Of a DNA stretch of 42,502 bases, positions 31,124-37,583 are shown in pieces (the first letter of the stretch is position 1; the number at the start of each line of letters is the position of its first letter). The notes beneath the pieces were generated by a model. That model was not told where the DNA came from, searched no databases, and saw nothing but the letters and a program-made list of their open reading frames with translations. Source of the stretch: a virus; the IMG/VR virus record IMGVR_UViG_3300048922_000076, positions 1 through 42,502 of that record; one strand, 5' to 3'. The translations under genes were made by a program, and so were the position numbers.

Positions 31124-32130
31124 GCTGTTTTCACTCCCTGCTGGCGCTGGGCGCACTCTTTCCAAATCTTGGCCCACTGCGATATGGCGAAATCGGCACG
31201 CATGCTGCGGATGTTGGCTTTGCTGGCCTCGGCGCAAACCGTTTTTTCCAGCGCACTCGGTGCCTTGGTTGCCGCTACACCGCTAATGAACCGGCGGTAT
31301 GCCGCATCCCGCTCGGCTGCATCAACTGCAACGTCGCCTTCCCGCTCCCACTTCCCGTTTTTGCGCGCTGGACGGCCTGCACGATTCCAGGCGTTAGCGC
31401 CTTCGAGGTAGCCAGGGAACTTTGAAGGCTGGAACAGCGTGGTCGGGCGCAGGTACTCGGCCATTTCCAGATCGCCGCCCCATTTGGCATGCATGTAATC
31501 AACCGTCAGCTGATGTTCTTCAGTGGTGAAGCCTTCACGCAGTCTGGCGCGGATGTTATCCAGTGAGGATTTGCTGACCTGATAGCGGGAGCCGGTGACC
31601 TGGTTCAGGTAGTTAAGAACCTGTTTAGCGTGATCAGTAATTTCGACTTCGGAGTCGGTCTGCGCAGCAGGCTGACAAGAGGTTTTATTATCTGATGGAT
31701 CTTGTTTTGAATTTACTAACGGATCCCCCCCAGATTCTGGCGGGTGAAAACCGGTATTCGTGTTCGATTTTGATGCGTCGGATTTTGACCGGTCAGAATT
31801 TGAGGCGTCAGATTTTGATGTGTCAGAATCTGACGGTTGAGCAGCATCACGAAGCTTCGCAATATTCAGCTGGTACATATTCGATGTGTTGCGGTTTCCC
31901 TTGCGGCGCTGCGTGCTGGTGATCCAGCCGTCAGCCTCAAGTTTGCCCAGCGTAGTGCGCACAGTGCTTTCACCTGCACCAAGCTGGCGGGCAATGGTGG
32001 TGATCGACGGCCAGCAAAGGCCTTCGTCAGAACTGAAGTCAGCGAGGCGCGCCATAATGGCCACCGCCGATATTTTTAAACCGGCAGCAGCGCAACCATC
32101 CCAAACGTATGCGGATAACTTAACGCTCAT
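31120..32130 (-). CDS. O: O-type replication initiator (HTH_36 + phage replisome organiser C-terminal domain)
   Basis: 336 residues. The N-terminal winged helix has AIMARLADFSSDEGLCWPS and ITTIARQLGAGESTVRTTL. The middle (about 98-125) is a Ser/Asp/Lys repeat region encoded by 15-bp DNA iterons. The C-terminal domain (AKQVLNYLNQVTGSRYQVSK, then RLREGFTTEEH, LRPTTLFQPSKFPGYLEG) is the conserved phage replisome-organiser C-terminus. It should bind the iterons in its own gene and recruit host helicase. No P or DnaC-like partner is recognised nearby. The gene overlaps the DUF4222 gene by 4 bases. Confidence 0.9.
   Translation of the reverse strand: MSVKLSAYVWDGCAAAGLKISAVAIMARLADFSSDEGLCWPSITTIARQLGAGESTVRTTLGKLEADGWITSTQRRKGNRNTSNMYQLNIAKLRDAAQPSDSDTSKSDASNSDRSKSDASKSNTNTGFHPPESGGDPLVNSKQDPSDNKTSCQPAAQTDSEVEITDHAKQVLNYLNQVTGSRYQVSKSSLDNIRARLREGFTTEEHQLTVDYMHAKWGGDLEMAEYLRPTTLFQPSKFPGYLEGANAWNRAGRPARKNGKWEREGDVAVDAAERDAAYRRFISGVAATKAPSALEKTVCAEASKANIRSMRADFAISQWAKIWKECAQRQQGVKTA
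31768..31842. repeat. Iterons inside O: probable replication origin
   Basis: Four consecutive 15-bp units at 31768, 31783, 31798 and 31813 share TTTTGANNNGTCAGA (first ends GTCGGA, third starts ATTTGA). A fifth degenerate unit follows to 31842. Each has a TGA-N4-TCA dyad core. An AT-rich stretch lies beside them at about 31681-31725. Lambda ori has the same design: iterons in the middle of O with an adjacent AT-rich region. Confidence 0.8.
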
Positions 32131-32479
32131 AAGACCCTCTTAAATTTTCGCCGGAATTGTTCAGTAGGCTGGGCGCATTCATGCGGGTAACCGGCACGCA
32201 TGAAGATGACGCGATCCCCTGCTCTGTCGAAGCCCACGACGTGTACCACAACGCCCCGCCAATCCTTGTAACGCCTGTCCAGCTTTTGGATTTCTTCAGA
32301 CATGCCGTCACCTTCTGGCTACTCTGGCGGATGTAACCTACCCACCACGCCGCGAACTGGTAGTTGCACGGCACCCACTCGCCATCGATAATCACTTCAT
32401 ACGAGAAAGAGCCAGCGGTACCGCCAGTCGTTTTACCGCGCATTTGCGGAACGCCAGCTTTTACGAGTAAACTGTTCAT
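32120..32479 (-). CDS. Phage protein of pR operon; 3' part overlaps the DUF4222 gene
   Basis: The frame from the ATG at 32479 (GGAG upstream) is 119 codons. Residues 1-60 look like a genuine conserved phage protein: PQMRGKTTGGTAGSFSYEV and VPCNYQFAAWWVGYIRQ. From about residue 60 the sequence covers the DUF4222 gene in another frame and looks like out-of-frame translation. The natural end may have been near 32300, where GGCATGT replaces the GGCATGA that would give the usual stop/start overlap. So the long tail is probably a stop-loss extension. Function unknown. Confidence 0.55.
   Translation of the reverse strand: MNSLLVKAGVPQMRGKTTGGTAGSFSYEVIIDGEWVPCNYQFAAWWVGYIRQSSQKVTACLKKSKSWTGVTRIGGALWYTSWASTEQGIASSSCVPVTRMNAPSLLNNSGENLRGSYER
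32127..32303 (-). CDS. DUF4222-like small protein
   Basis: 58 residues from the ATG at 32303 with AAGGTG 5 bases upstream; the stop overlaps the O start (ATGA). MSEEIQKLDRRYKDWRGVVV and HVVGFDRAGDRVIFMRAGYP match the short prophage family DUF4222, which lies before replication genes in many enterobacterial phages. The fold is probably a small beta barrel. The role is unknown. It lies wholly inside the longer frame at 32120-32479. Confidence 0.75.
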   Translation of the reverse strand: MSEEIQKLDRRYKDWRGVVVHVVGFDRAGDRVIFMRAGYPHECAQPTEQFRRKFKRVL

Positions 32480-32486
32480 GCGTTAA

Positions 32487-33008
32487 TTACTCCACACGGT
32501 TTGTTAATGCGCCGACGCCTCGGGACTGCACTCCTGAGGCGTCACCTTTTCCGGCTTTACATTTCTTGCCGAACAGCGCCAGCACAGCCCTAACCTCTGC
32601 ATCACGCGCCGATAAATGGCGGTGGTGATATTTCATAATTTCTGCCGCTTCACTTTCATCAATCACACTGTCTTCCAGCGCAGACTGAATAATCATGTCG
32701 ACTTGTCCACGATGCGCCGCTGTGCGTATGCTTTTACTGAACAACTCAACTTGATCCAGTTCATCGTACTGAGGGATGTCAACATGCATGCCACCGCGTC
32801 TCTGGGAAAAGTATTCAGCCAGGTAACTTGTGCCGCTGATGTCTTCCATTGCGATCAGCTCGTCAATTTCAAAGAATCTGCAGCCGTTCTTTTCGTAAAG
32901 ATTGTTGTTGAACTGCGTTTCAGTCATGCCCAGAGCGCCAGCCATTGCAGATCGACCACCGGGATAGGCTTTGCACATCGCTTTAACTACTGATTTCAGG
33001 TCTACCAT
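32487..33008 (-). CDS. YmfL-like / CII-position regulatory protein
   Basis: 173 residues, start MVDLKSVVKAMCKAYPGGRS, followed by AMAGALGMTETQFNNNLYE, a helix-turn-helix seen in YmfL of prophage e14 and related CII-like regulators. The second half is helical with SALEDSVIDESEAAEIMKYH. It is the second gene of the pR operon, the CII position. By analogy it may activate lysogeny promoters or influence replication. The C-terminal 30 residues (from KKCKAGKGDA) look unstructured. Confidence 0.8.
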   Translation of the reverse strand: MVDLKSVVKAMCKAYPGGRSAMAGALGMTETQFNNNLYEKNGCRFFEIDELIAMEDISGTSYLAEYFSQRRGGMHVDIPQYDELDQVELFSKSIRTAAHRGQVDMIIQSALEDSVIDESEAAEIMKYHHRHLSARDAEVRAVLALFGKKCKAGKGDASGVQSRGVGALTNRVE

Positions 33009-33049
33009 TTAGCTTTTCCTCGGGTAGTTATGTTCTTTGGATGATCGGT

Positions 33050-33298
33050 TTAAGCTGCAACTGTCTCAGGCAAACCATCAGTAGAATTCGGATAAATGTC
33101 CGGGCGAAGTTCATGCGGAGTAACAGCCCATTTACCAAGGCTACAAAGCTGAATAACCCGATCAGCAGGAACCTGGTTATTGATGATCCAGTTAGCAACC
33201 GATTGAACAGATTTGAATTCGAACTCCCGAGAAACTGCGGATAGAGAACCAACCGTAAGAACGGCCTTCTCTGTGATGTTTTTGTACTTTGCGGGCAT
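33050..33298 (-). CDS. cro: Cro-type repressor (YdaS/Cro-like)
   Basis: 82 residues; AGGAGG 5 bases before the ATG. The HTH reads VGSLSAVSREFEFKSVQSVA and NWIINNQVPADRVIQLC, then PHELRPDIYP, the usual ending of YdaS-like Cro proteins (Cro-like proteins that choose NW-I-…-P-…-VI). It is the first gene from pR, divergent from cI, so it should repress pRM and pL/pR in the lytic choice. A 13-bp operator lies in the pR spacer. Confidence 0.9.
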   Translation of the reverse strand: MPAKYKNITEKAVLTVGSLSAVSREFEFKSVQSVANWIINNQVPADRVIQLCSLGKWAVTPHELRPDIYPNSTDGLPETVAA

Positions 33299-33325
33299 GG
33301 GGACCTCCTGATTAGATACAGAAGG

Positions 33326-33354
33326 ATAATGCTACTTAAAGTAGAATAAATCAA
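33326..33354 (-). promoter_or_regulatory. pR with operator OR1 in the spacer
   Basis: Minus strand TTGATT (33349-33354), 17-base spacer, CATTAT (33326-33331). The palindrome CTACTT-A-AAGTAG (33332-33344) fills the spacer next to the -10, so bound repressor blocks pR directly. Confidence 0.8.
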
Positions 33355-33369
33355 CTACTGAAAATAGAA

Positions 33370-33412
33370 ATGACTATACTTGAAGTGGGTTGTAATCTTC
33401 TACCTATGGTAG
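33370..33412 (+). promoter_or_regulatory. pRM region with operators OR2 and OR3
   Basis: OR2-like ATACTTGAAGTGG (33376-33388) matches CTACTTNAAGTAG at 10 of 12 positions. OR3-like CTACCTATGGTAG (33400-33412) is a perfect palindrome with 9 of 12 and covers the cI start codon at 33406. A possible -10 TGTAAT (33391-33396) with ATGACT upstream would start transcription at or next to the ATG. Confidence 0.55.
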
Positions 33413-34089
33413 AAGAAGCGAAATATAAAGATTTCTCAGAACGACTGAATGTTCTCCTTGCTGAGAAGAACGTTACAGTGACTGATCTGGCTAAATTCAG
33501 TGGCGTCTCATATGAGATGGCGCGGCGTTACACGCTGGGCACAGCAAAGCCAAGGGATGAAAAAATGCTTAAAATTGCCGACCAGCTTTCTGTTTCTCCG
33601 GCCTTTCTCGATTATGGCGTTGATGCCGCCGGTAACTCCACGCGTTCAAGCCCGACGGTTACCCTAAGACAGTTAGAAGTTTTCGCCTCCGCAGGAAACG
33701 GCTATATAAATCATGAGTTTCCCGCGATAGTATCTGCCATCGAAATCCCTCAAGACAAAATTTACGAATTATTCGGCAGGAGTTCTTTGGAAGGGGTCAG
33801 GCTTATTAACGTAGATGGTGACAGTATGATGCCAACGCTGAACCCGCGAGATCTCCTGTTCATTGACACCCGCATTGACCATTTCAATGGCGATGGCATA
33901 TACGTTTTCAACTTTGAAGAATCCACATTTGTTAAGCGTCTTCAAAAGGTTAAGGGAAGAAAGCTATCTGTGCTTTCTGATAACGATAAATACCCATCAT
34001 TCGAAATTGAACCGCATGAAATGAGTGAGCTATACATATTCGGCAAACTTATCAAGCAGTTGCCCTTAAAATTTAACGACTTCGCATAA
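33406..34089 (+). CDS. cI: CI-type repressor with S24 autocleavage domain
   Basis: 227 residues from the ATG at 33406. The N-terminal HTH is VTDLAKFSGVSYEMARRYT, then KPRDEKMLKIADQLSVS. The C-terminal LexA/S24 part has the cleavage region VFASAGNGY (Ala-Gly), the Ser in VDGDSMMPTLNPRD and the Lys in STFVKRLQ, so it is SOS-inducible by RecA. No ribosome site precedes 33406 or the alternative 33370. A leaderless message from pRM, as for lambda cI, would explain the former. The gene is followed by a strong terminator. Confidence 0.92.
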   Translation: MVEEAKYKDFSERLNVLLAEKNVTVTDLAKFSGVSYEMARRYTLGTAKPRDEKMLKIADQLSVSPAFLDYGVDAAGNSTRSSPTVTLRQLEVFASAGNGYINHEFPAIVSAIEIPQDKIYELFGRSSLEGVRLINVDGDSMMPTLNPRDLLFIDTRIDHFNGDGIYVFNFEESTFVKRLQKVKGRKLSVLSDNDKYPSFEIEPHEMSELYIFGKLIKQLPLKFNDFA

Positions 34090-34106
34090 ATAACCCCACC
34101 TCAACA

Positions 34107-34130
34107 ACCGGCTTTCGCCGGTTTTTTTTT
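34107..34130 (+). terminator. Intrinsic terminator of cI
   Basis: ACCGGC-TTTC-GCCGGT followed by an uninterrupted T run to 34130, 18 bases after the cI stop. Confidence 0.85.
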
Positions 34131-34182
34131 CGTCTAAATTTCAACAGATTAAACAATAATCCGCTTTATCAAACCAATTTTT

Positions 34183-34224
34183 CTACTTTTAGTAGTTGAT
34201 TTATTCTACTTCAAGTAGCAATAT
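34183..34224 (+). promoter_or_regulatory. pL with operators OL1 and OL2
   Basis: TTGATT (34196-34201), 17-base spacer, CAATAT (34219-34224). OL1 CTACTTCAAGTAG (34206-34218) fills the spacer; OL2 CTACTTTTAGTAG (34183-34195) abuts the -35. The design copies pR, confirming a paired-operator switch. Transcription should start near 34231. Confidence 0.8.
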
Positions 34225-34596
34225 TGATTCACCAGCATAACGGGAAGAACACTGGGGGGTTGATGAACTCACTTACCATAAACCCAGTATGACCACAGTC
34301 CCAGTGTTCTTCCCGTTGTGATGTGTACAAGCGTACTGCACCGCAGGCGGGAGGAAGACTGGAAATCGGCTGGGCGTCCACCATAACGCCAAAACCAAAA
34401 CCGAGCGGCCAGAAATAAGCAGGTGTAGCGCCCTGGTGTCACAACAGTACCCACATGAGAGCGCGTAGTTTTCTGTTGATTCTGGGGATGCAGATAGCAG
34501 TCATAGAATCATCCCAGTTCGTAAGACGCTTGCTTTGGTAAAAGCGTTAACCCGAACCACGTTGGCTGGGAGGTCAGCACACAACAGGTAAGAGCA

Positions 34597-34833
34597 TTGA
34601 TTGGAACGCGCATAGAAGCTTTGTTGTCTGCGCCAGTGGCTGGGGGTGAATCCAGCACAAACCGCGCGGCGGCCAGATCGGCGCCAGGTTACGCAGTGCT
34701 CTTTCCGTTGTGGCAAGCATCAGGTGATGGTCGGGTTCCCTACCCGATTGCGGGTTCAACTCCCGCCGCCCAATCAGATCGACGTGGAACCTCGATAATC
34801 GCTGTCTGTAGTTGTCTTTCGGCGGTGGCATGA
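34597..34833 (+). CDS. Possible small ORF inside the pL leader
   Basis: A frame of 78 codons from a TTG at 34597. It reads IGTRIEALLSAPVAGGESST, then APGYAVLFPLWQ and GDGRVPYPIAGSTPAAQSDR, ending LSAVA at a terminator stem. The composition is plausible for a protein, and Icd- or Ash-like small prophage proteins occur in comparable leaders, but I cannot match it to a family. The start is weak (TAAGAG upstream). The strong base pairing of the same DNA argues that the RNA may matter more. Confidence 0.25.
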   Translation: MIGTRIEALLSAPVAGGESSTNRAAARSAPGYAVLFPLWQASGDGRVPYPIAGSTPAAQSDRRGTSIIAVCSCLSAVA

Positions 34834-34895
34834 CTCTTCAACTTACCCAAGGGGGAGCGAAGATAATGTTCTGATCATGACCACCGCCAATTTTT
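34821..34895 (+). terminator. Terminator-like hairpin in the pL leader
   Basis: GGCGGTGGCATGA (34821-34833) pairs with TCATGACCACCGCC (34875-34888), one bulge, 41-base loop, followed by AATTTTT. If active it would stop pL transcription before the first gene unless antiterminated. Confidence 0.5.
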
Positions 34896-35002
34896 CGCAG
34901 ACATAGACAAGGGCCGCTGGCACCTACCCAGCACGCCCTGTGCATTACCGGCCGCCCTTGTCTATGTGTGTGAGTAGTTAACCAACTGAGAAGGAAATGA
35001 AC

Positions 35003-35428
35003 ATGTTTGGAATGTTTAAGAAAAAGGCGCGCAAAGCAGTCGCCGAAGTGAAAAAGATGGAAAACCGTGACGCGGTTGAAGCAACTGTTTGGGGCGCGTA
35101 CGCCATCGCATATGCAGACGGCACCTGTGATGCGAAAGAAATTGCTGTTCTGGAAAAAACCATCAGTGCTTTACCGGCTTTCTCCCCGTTCGCCGGAGAA
35201 GTTGCACAGATGAGCAGCAACATCCGCGCACGTTACGAAGCATCGCCACGCAGCGCAAACGCACAGGCCTACCGTGAACTGTCTGATGTCGCTGGCACTT
35301 CTGATGCTGTTGATGTCCTGTGCCTGTGTCTGGACATTGCCGATCAGGACGGCATCGGAGAGGAGGAGGAAGCCACTCTGAAGAAAATCGCTCAGTCCCT
35401 GCAACTGTCTTTAGACCAGTACTTATGA
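35003..35428 (+). CDS. TerB-like protein
   Basis: 141 residues from the ATG at 35003 (AGGA 7 bases upstream; the ATG at 34997 is too close to it). A basic start MFGMFKKKARKAVAEVKK is followed by the TerB-type helical domain: AYAIAYADGTCDAKEIAVLE and a second DIADQDGIGEEEEATLKKIA, the paired acidic loops that bind metal in TerB. Phage TerB proteins are linked to tellurite and phage-resistance modules, but the role here is unknown. It is the first gene of the pL operon after the leader. Confidence 0.8.
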   Translation: MFGMFKKKARKAVAEVKKMENRDAVEATVWGAYAIAYADGTCDAKEIAVLEKTISALPAFSPFAGEVAQMSSNIRARYEASPRSANAQAYRELSDVAGTSDAVDVLCLCLDIADQDGIGEEEEATLKKIAQSLQLSLDQYL

Positions 35429-35580
35429 TCGGCAAACTTCGTCTGGCCAGTGCTGGCCTGATCTTGTTTCTGGTCGTCGCTGTGGACTTCACCAGCCGCA
35501 TTATGTCAACCGTCGCCGATGGTTTTCTGGTTGTGGCTCTACTGGTGGTTATCTGGCCGGTTATTAGTAAGAAGTCCTGA
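35425..35580 (+). CDS. Small membrane protein
   Basis: 51 residues; the ATG at 35425 overlaps the TerB-like stop (ATGA). Two hydrophobic segments: LRLASAGLILFLVVAVDF and VADGFLVVALLVVIWPVI, separated by a short polar turn, with a basic end (SKKS). Coupling to the TerB-like gene suggests they work together, for example as a membrane anchor pair. No family recognised. Confidence 0.65.
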   Translation: MIGKLRLASAGLILFLVVAVDFTSRIMSTVADGFLVVALLVVIWPVISKKS

Positions 35581-35649
35581 TCTATCCATGCGGGTTTCGG
35601 CCCGCATCGATTCAAACCCTATGTGCAGTAGGAAAGTGGAGTAATACAC

Positions 35650-36570
35650 GTGAAAGACCTTTGGTTTAAAAACATTCTGATTTACCGCATGAGTCGTGAT
35701 ATCGCGCTTGATGCCGAGGAAATGCAGCGCCAAATGAGCGCCTTCATTTTCTCACCGTGTGGCAGCCAGGATATGGCGAAAACCGGCTGGATTTCCCCAA
35801 TGGGTCAGTTCGGTACCGAAAAACTGGTTCATGTAGCCGGGCACCAGTTGCTGATCTGTGCAAAGCGTGAAGAGAAAATCCTTCCCCCGCCGGTGATCAA
35901 GCAGGAACTGCAGGACAGGATTGAGCGGCTTCAAAACGAGCAGCACCGCAAGCTGAAGAAGACAGAAAAGGATTCACTGAAAGATGAAGTGCTGCATAGC
36001 CTGATGCCGCGTGCGTTCAGCCGCTTCAGCCAGACCTTTATGTGGATTGACCTCGATAACCGCCTGATCATGGTCGCCGCAGTCAGTGCCAAAAAGGCAG
36101 AAGACATGCTGGCGTTACTGCGCAAAAGCCTCGGTTCCCTGCCGGTGGTGCCGCTGACGATGGAAACTCCTATCGAGCTGACTCTGACCGATTGGGTGCG
36201 CACCGGTGAGCCGCCAGCTGGTTTTGCTTTGCAGGACGAAGCCGAGCTGAAAGCCATTCTGGAAGAAGGCGGCACTATCCGCTGTAAAAAGCAGGCGCTG
36301 GTCAGCGACGAAATCGGGACGCATATCGAAAACGGCAAGTTGGTTACCCAGGTGTCGATGGATTGGCAGGAGCGTGTCAGCTTCCAGATCAATGACTCCT
36401 TCACTCTGAAGAAGCTGAAACCGAGCGACACACTGGCAGATCAGAATGACGACATTGACCGTGAAGATTTAGCCGCGCGCTTTGATGCTGATTTCATTCT
36501 GGTGACCAGCGAGTATTCCTCGCTTATCTCGAGCCTTATTTCCGCGCTGGGCGGCGAAGCGCAAAGATAA
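35650..36570 (+). CDS. rdgC: RdgC-family recombination-associated protein
   Basis: 306 residues from a GTG at 35650 (GGAG 8 bases upstream). It begins [17 protein letters not shown] and continues [30 protein letters not shown] and a C-terminal [19 protein letters not shown], matching E. coli RdgC (303 residues) along its length. RdgC is a ring-forming DNA-binding protein that limits RecA loading. In the pL operon it takes the place where lambda has Red recombination genes. No Exo, Beta or RecT was found in the window. Confidence 0.93.
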   Translation: MKDLWFKNILIYRMSRDIALDAEEMQRQMSAFIFSPCGSQDMAKTGWISPMGQFGTEKLVHVAGHQLLICAKREEKILPPPVIKQELQDRIERLQNEQHRKLKKTEKDSLKDEVLHSLMPRAFSRFSQTFMWIDLDNRLIMVAAVSAKKAEDMLALLRKSLGSLPVVPLTMETPIELTLTDWVRTGEPPAGFALQDEAELKAILEEGGTIRCKKQALVSDEIGTHIENGKLVTQVSMDWQERVSFQINDSFTLKKLKPSDTLADQNDDIDREDLAARFDADFILVTSEYSSLISSLISALGGEAQR

Positions 36571-36650
36571 TTTAAAACCATCTGATTTTTATTAATTGCC
36601 ATAACTGGCAAGGGATTCTCTCACGCCGAAATCAGGAAAGAGGCTATTTC

Positions 36651-36725
36651 ATGAAAATTGATATCACATTTTTCTTTGCTCTCGGCGCGGTAATGGCAAT
36701 CACCTATTTAGGAATGAAGCCATGA
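36651..36725 (+). CDS. 24-residue membrane peptide
   Basis: ATG at 36651 with AAAGAGG 7 bases upstream. MKIDITFFFALGAVMAITYL, ending GMKP, is one membrane helix. The stop overlaps the next start (ATGA), so it is part of the operon. Such tiny membrane ORFs are common in phage early regions; function unknown. Confidence 0.5.
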   Translation: MKIDITFFFALGAVMAITYLGMKP

Positions 36726-37051
36726 AGAAATCACGGCCAACTGCCTCCCTAGATACGATGACCGGTCACTCTATTTTGTACAAAGAACAGCCGGACGGAG
36801 TGAAAGCGTACTGGGACGGAAAACAGGTTACCTGCCGCTGCCCAGCTTACGAATTCCCGCACCGCTTTACCGGAGGACGGTGTAACGGCTGGCATATGGC
36901 AAAGAACTGTTTCGACAATCGACTCAGTTGCCAGAACTGCAACTGCCTGCATGCCAACGGGTGCGACGTTATTAATGAAACAGAAAGCCCAGCTGAATGC
37001 CTGTTTGTCCTGGACTTCTGTGCTGATTATCAAATCAATTTACCGAGGTAA
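36722..37051 (+). CDS. Cys-rich hypothetical protein
   Basis: 109 residues. After VKAYWDGKQVTCRCPAYEFP comes RFTGGRCNGWHMAKNCFDN and SCQNCNCLHANGCDVI: at least nine Cys and two His in a stretch of 55 residues, probably one or two zinc sites. It ends CLFVLDFCADYQINLPR. The family is found in early regions of enterobacterial prophages; I do not know a function. It is coupled to the peptide gene upstream, and the HD gene starts 5 bases downstream. Confidence 0.65.
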   Translation: MKKSRPTASLDTMTGHSILYKEQPDGVKAYWDGKQVTCRCPAYEFPHRFTGGRCNGWHMAKNCFDNRLSCQNCNCLHANGCDVINETESPAECLFVLDFCADYQINLPR

Positions 37052-37055
37052 TTTT

Positions 37056-37574
37056 ATGACCTGGTTAACCACTTTCTCCGGCCAGCATCTGGATTTCTCA
37101 AATCCTAATCTGCTTGCCTTCAATATCGGCGACATCGCGCAGGGCCTGTCACATGAATGCCGCTTTGCTGGGCAGATTGCCGACTTCTACAGCGTGGCTC
37201 AGCACTCTGTTCTGTGCAGCATGATTGTTGAACCGCAATACCAGCGTGAAGCCCTGTTGCATGACGCCACTGAAGCGTACATGAAGGACATCCCTGCCCC
37301 ACTGAAACGCATGCTGCCGGACTATTCCCGCATCGAGCGCCAGATTGATAGCCTGATCCGCGAGAAGTACGAACTGCCACGCGAGATGAGCGCCATCGTC
37401 AAAACAGCGGACCTGATCATGCTGGCCACCGAACGCCGGGATCTGGAAGTCGATGCAGATAACTACTGGCCGATTCTGGAAGGTATTCAACCGACCGACA
37501 TTCTTATCACACCTCTCAACCCAGTACAGGCCAGAGCTTTATTTATGCGCCGCTGGGAAGAACTGATGTTCTGA
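37056..37574 (+). CDS. HD-domain phosphohydrolase (YfdR-like)
   Basis: 172 residues from the ATG at 37056 (GAGG 7 bases upstream). FSGQHLDFSNPNLLAFNIGD is followed by FYSVAQHSVLCSMI (first His), LLHDATEAYMKDIPAPLK (HD pair) and later IVKTADLIMLATERRD (the final Asp). This matches YfdR of an E. coli prophage, an HD-type 5'-nucleotidase-like enzyme. It may adjust nucleotide pools. The longer upstream frame has no ribosome site. Confidence 0.88.
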   Translation: MTWLTTFSGQHLDFSNPNLLAFNIGDIAQGLSHECRFAGQIADFYSVAQHSVLCSMIVEPQYQREALLHDATEAYMKDIPAPLKRMLPDYSRIERQIDSLIREKYELPREMSAIVKTADLIMLATERRDLEVDADNYWPILEGIQPTDILITPLNPVQARALFMRRWEELMF

Positions 37575-37583
37575 TCTGGGGGA

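Larger units (their letters stand above)
34231..35002 (+). ncRNA. Long folded pL leader RNA
   Basis: About 770 nt without a convincing gene. In order it holds: a 21-bp stem 34236-34256 / 34300-34320 with one G-U; CTGGGGATG (34482-34490) with CATCCCAG (34510-34517); ACGCTT with AAGCGT near 34526-34548; two similar modules starting TGGCTGGG (34563 and 34637), each closing with CAGCACA; TCGGGT/ACCCGA (34731-34747) beside a tRNA T-arm-like hairpin (34750-34766); a terminator-like hairpin (34821-34895); and a 14-bp stem 34901-34914 / 34954-34967. It may control early antitermination or act as a separate small RNA. Confidence 0.5.

Noticed and set aside
31768-31842. CRISPR array
   Set aside because: The 15-bp units are contiguous, lack spacers and lie in the O coding frame; they fit iterons.
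34236-34320. Retron non-coding RNA (msr-msd)
   Set aside because: The stem is long, but there is no reverse transcriptase gene in the window.
34750-34773. A tRNA gene in the pL leader
   Set aside because: Only the T-arm matches. No acceptor stem or anticodon arm pairs at suitable spacing and no CCA end follows.
34501-34831. Minus-strand frames at 34501-34716 and 34574-34831
   Set aside because: They have no ribosome site, oppose pL transcription and have an improbable composition rich in Cys, Arg and Trp.
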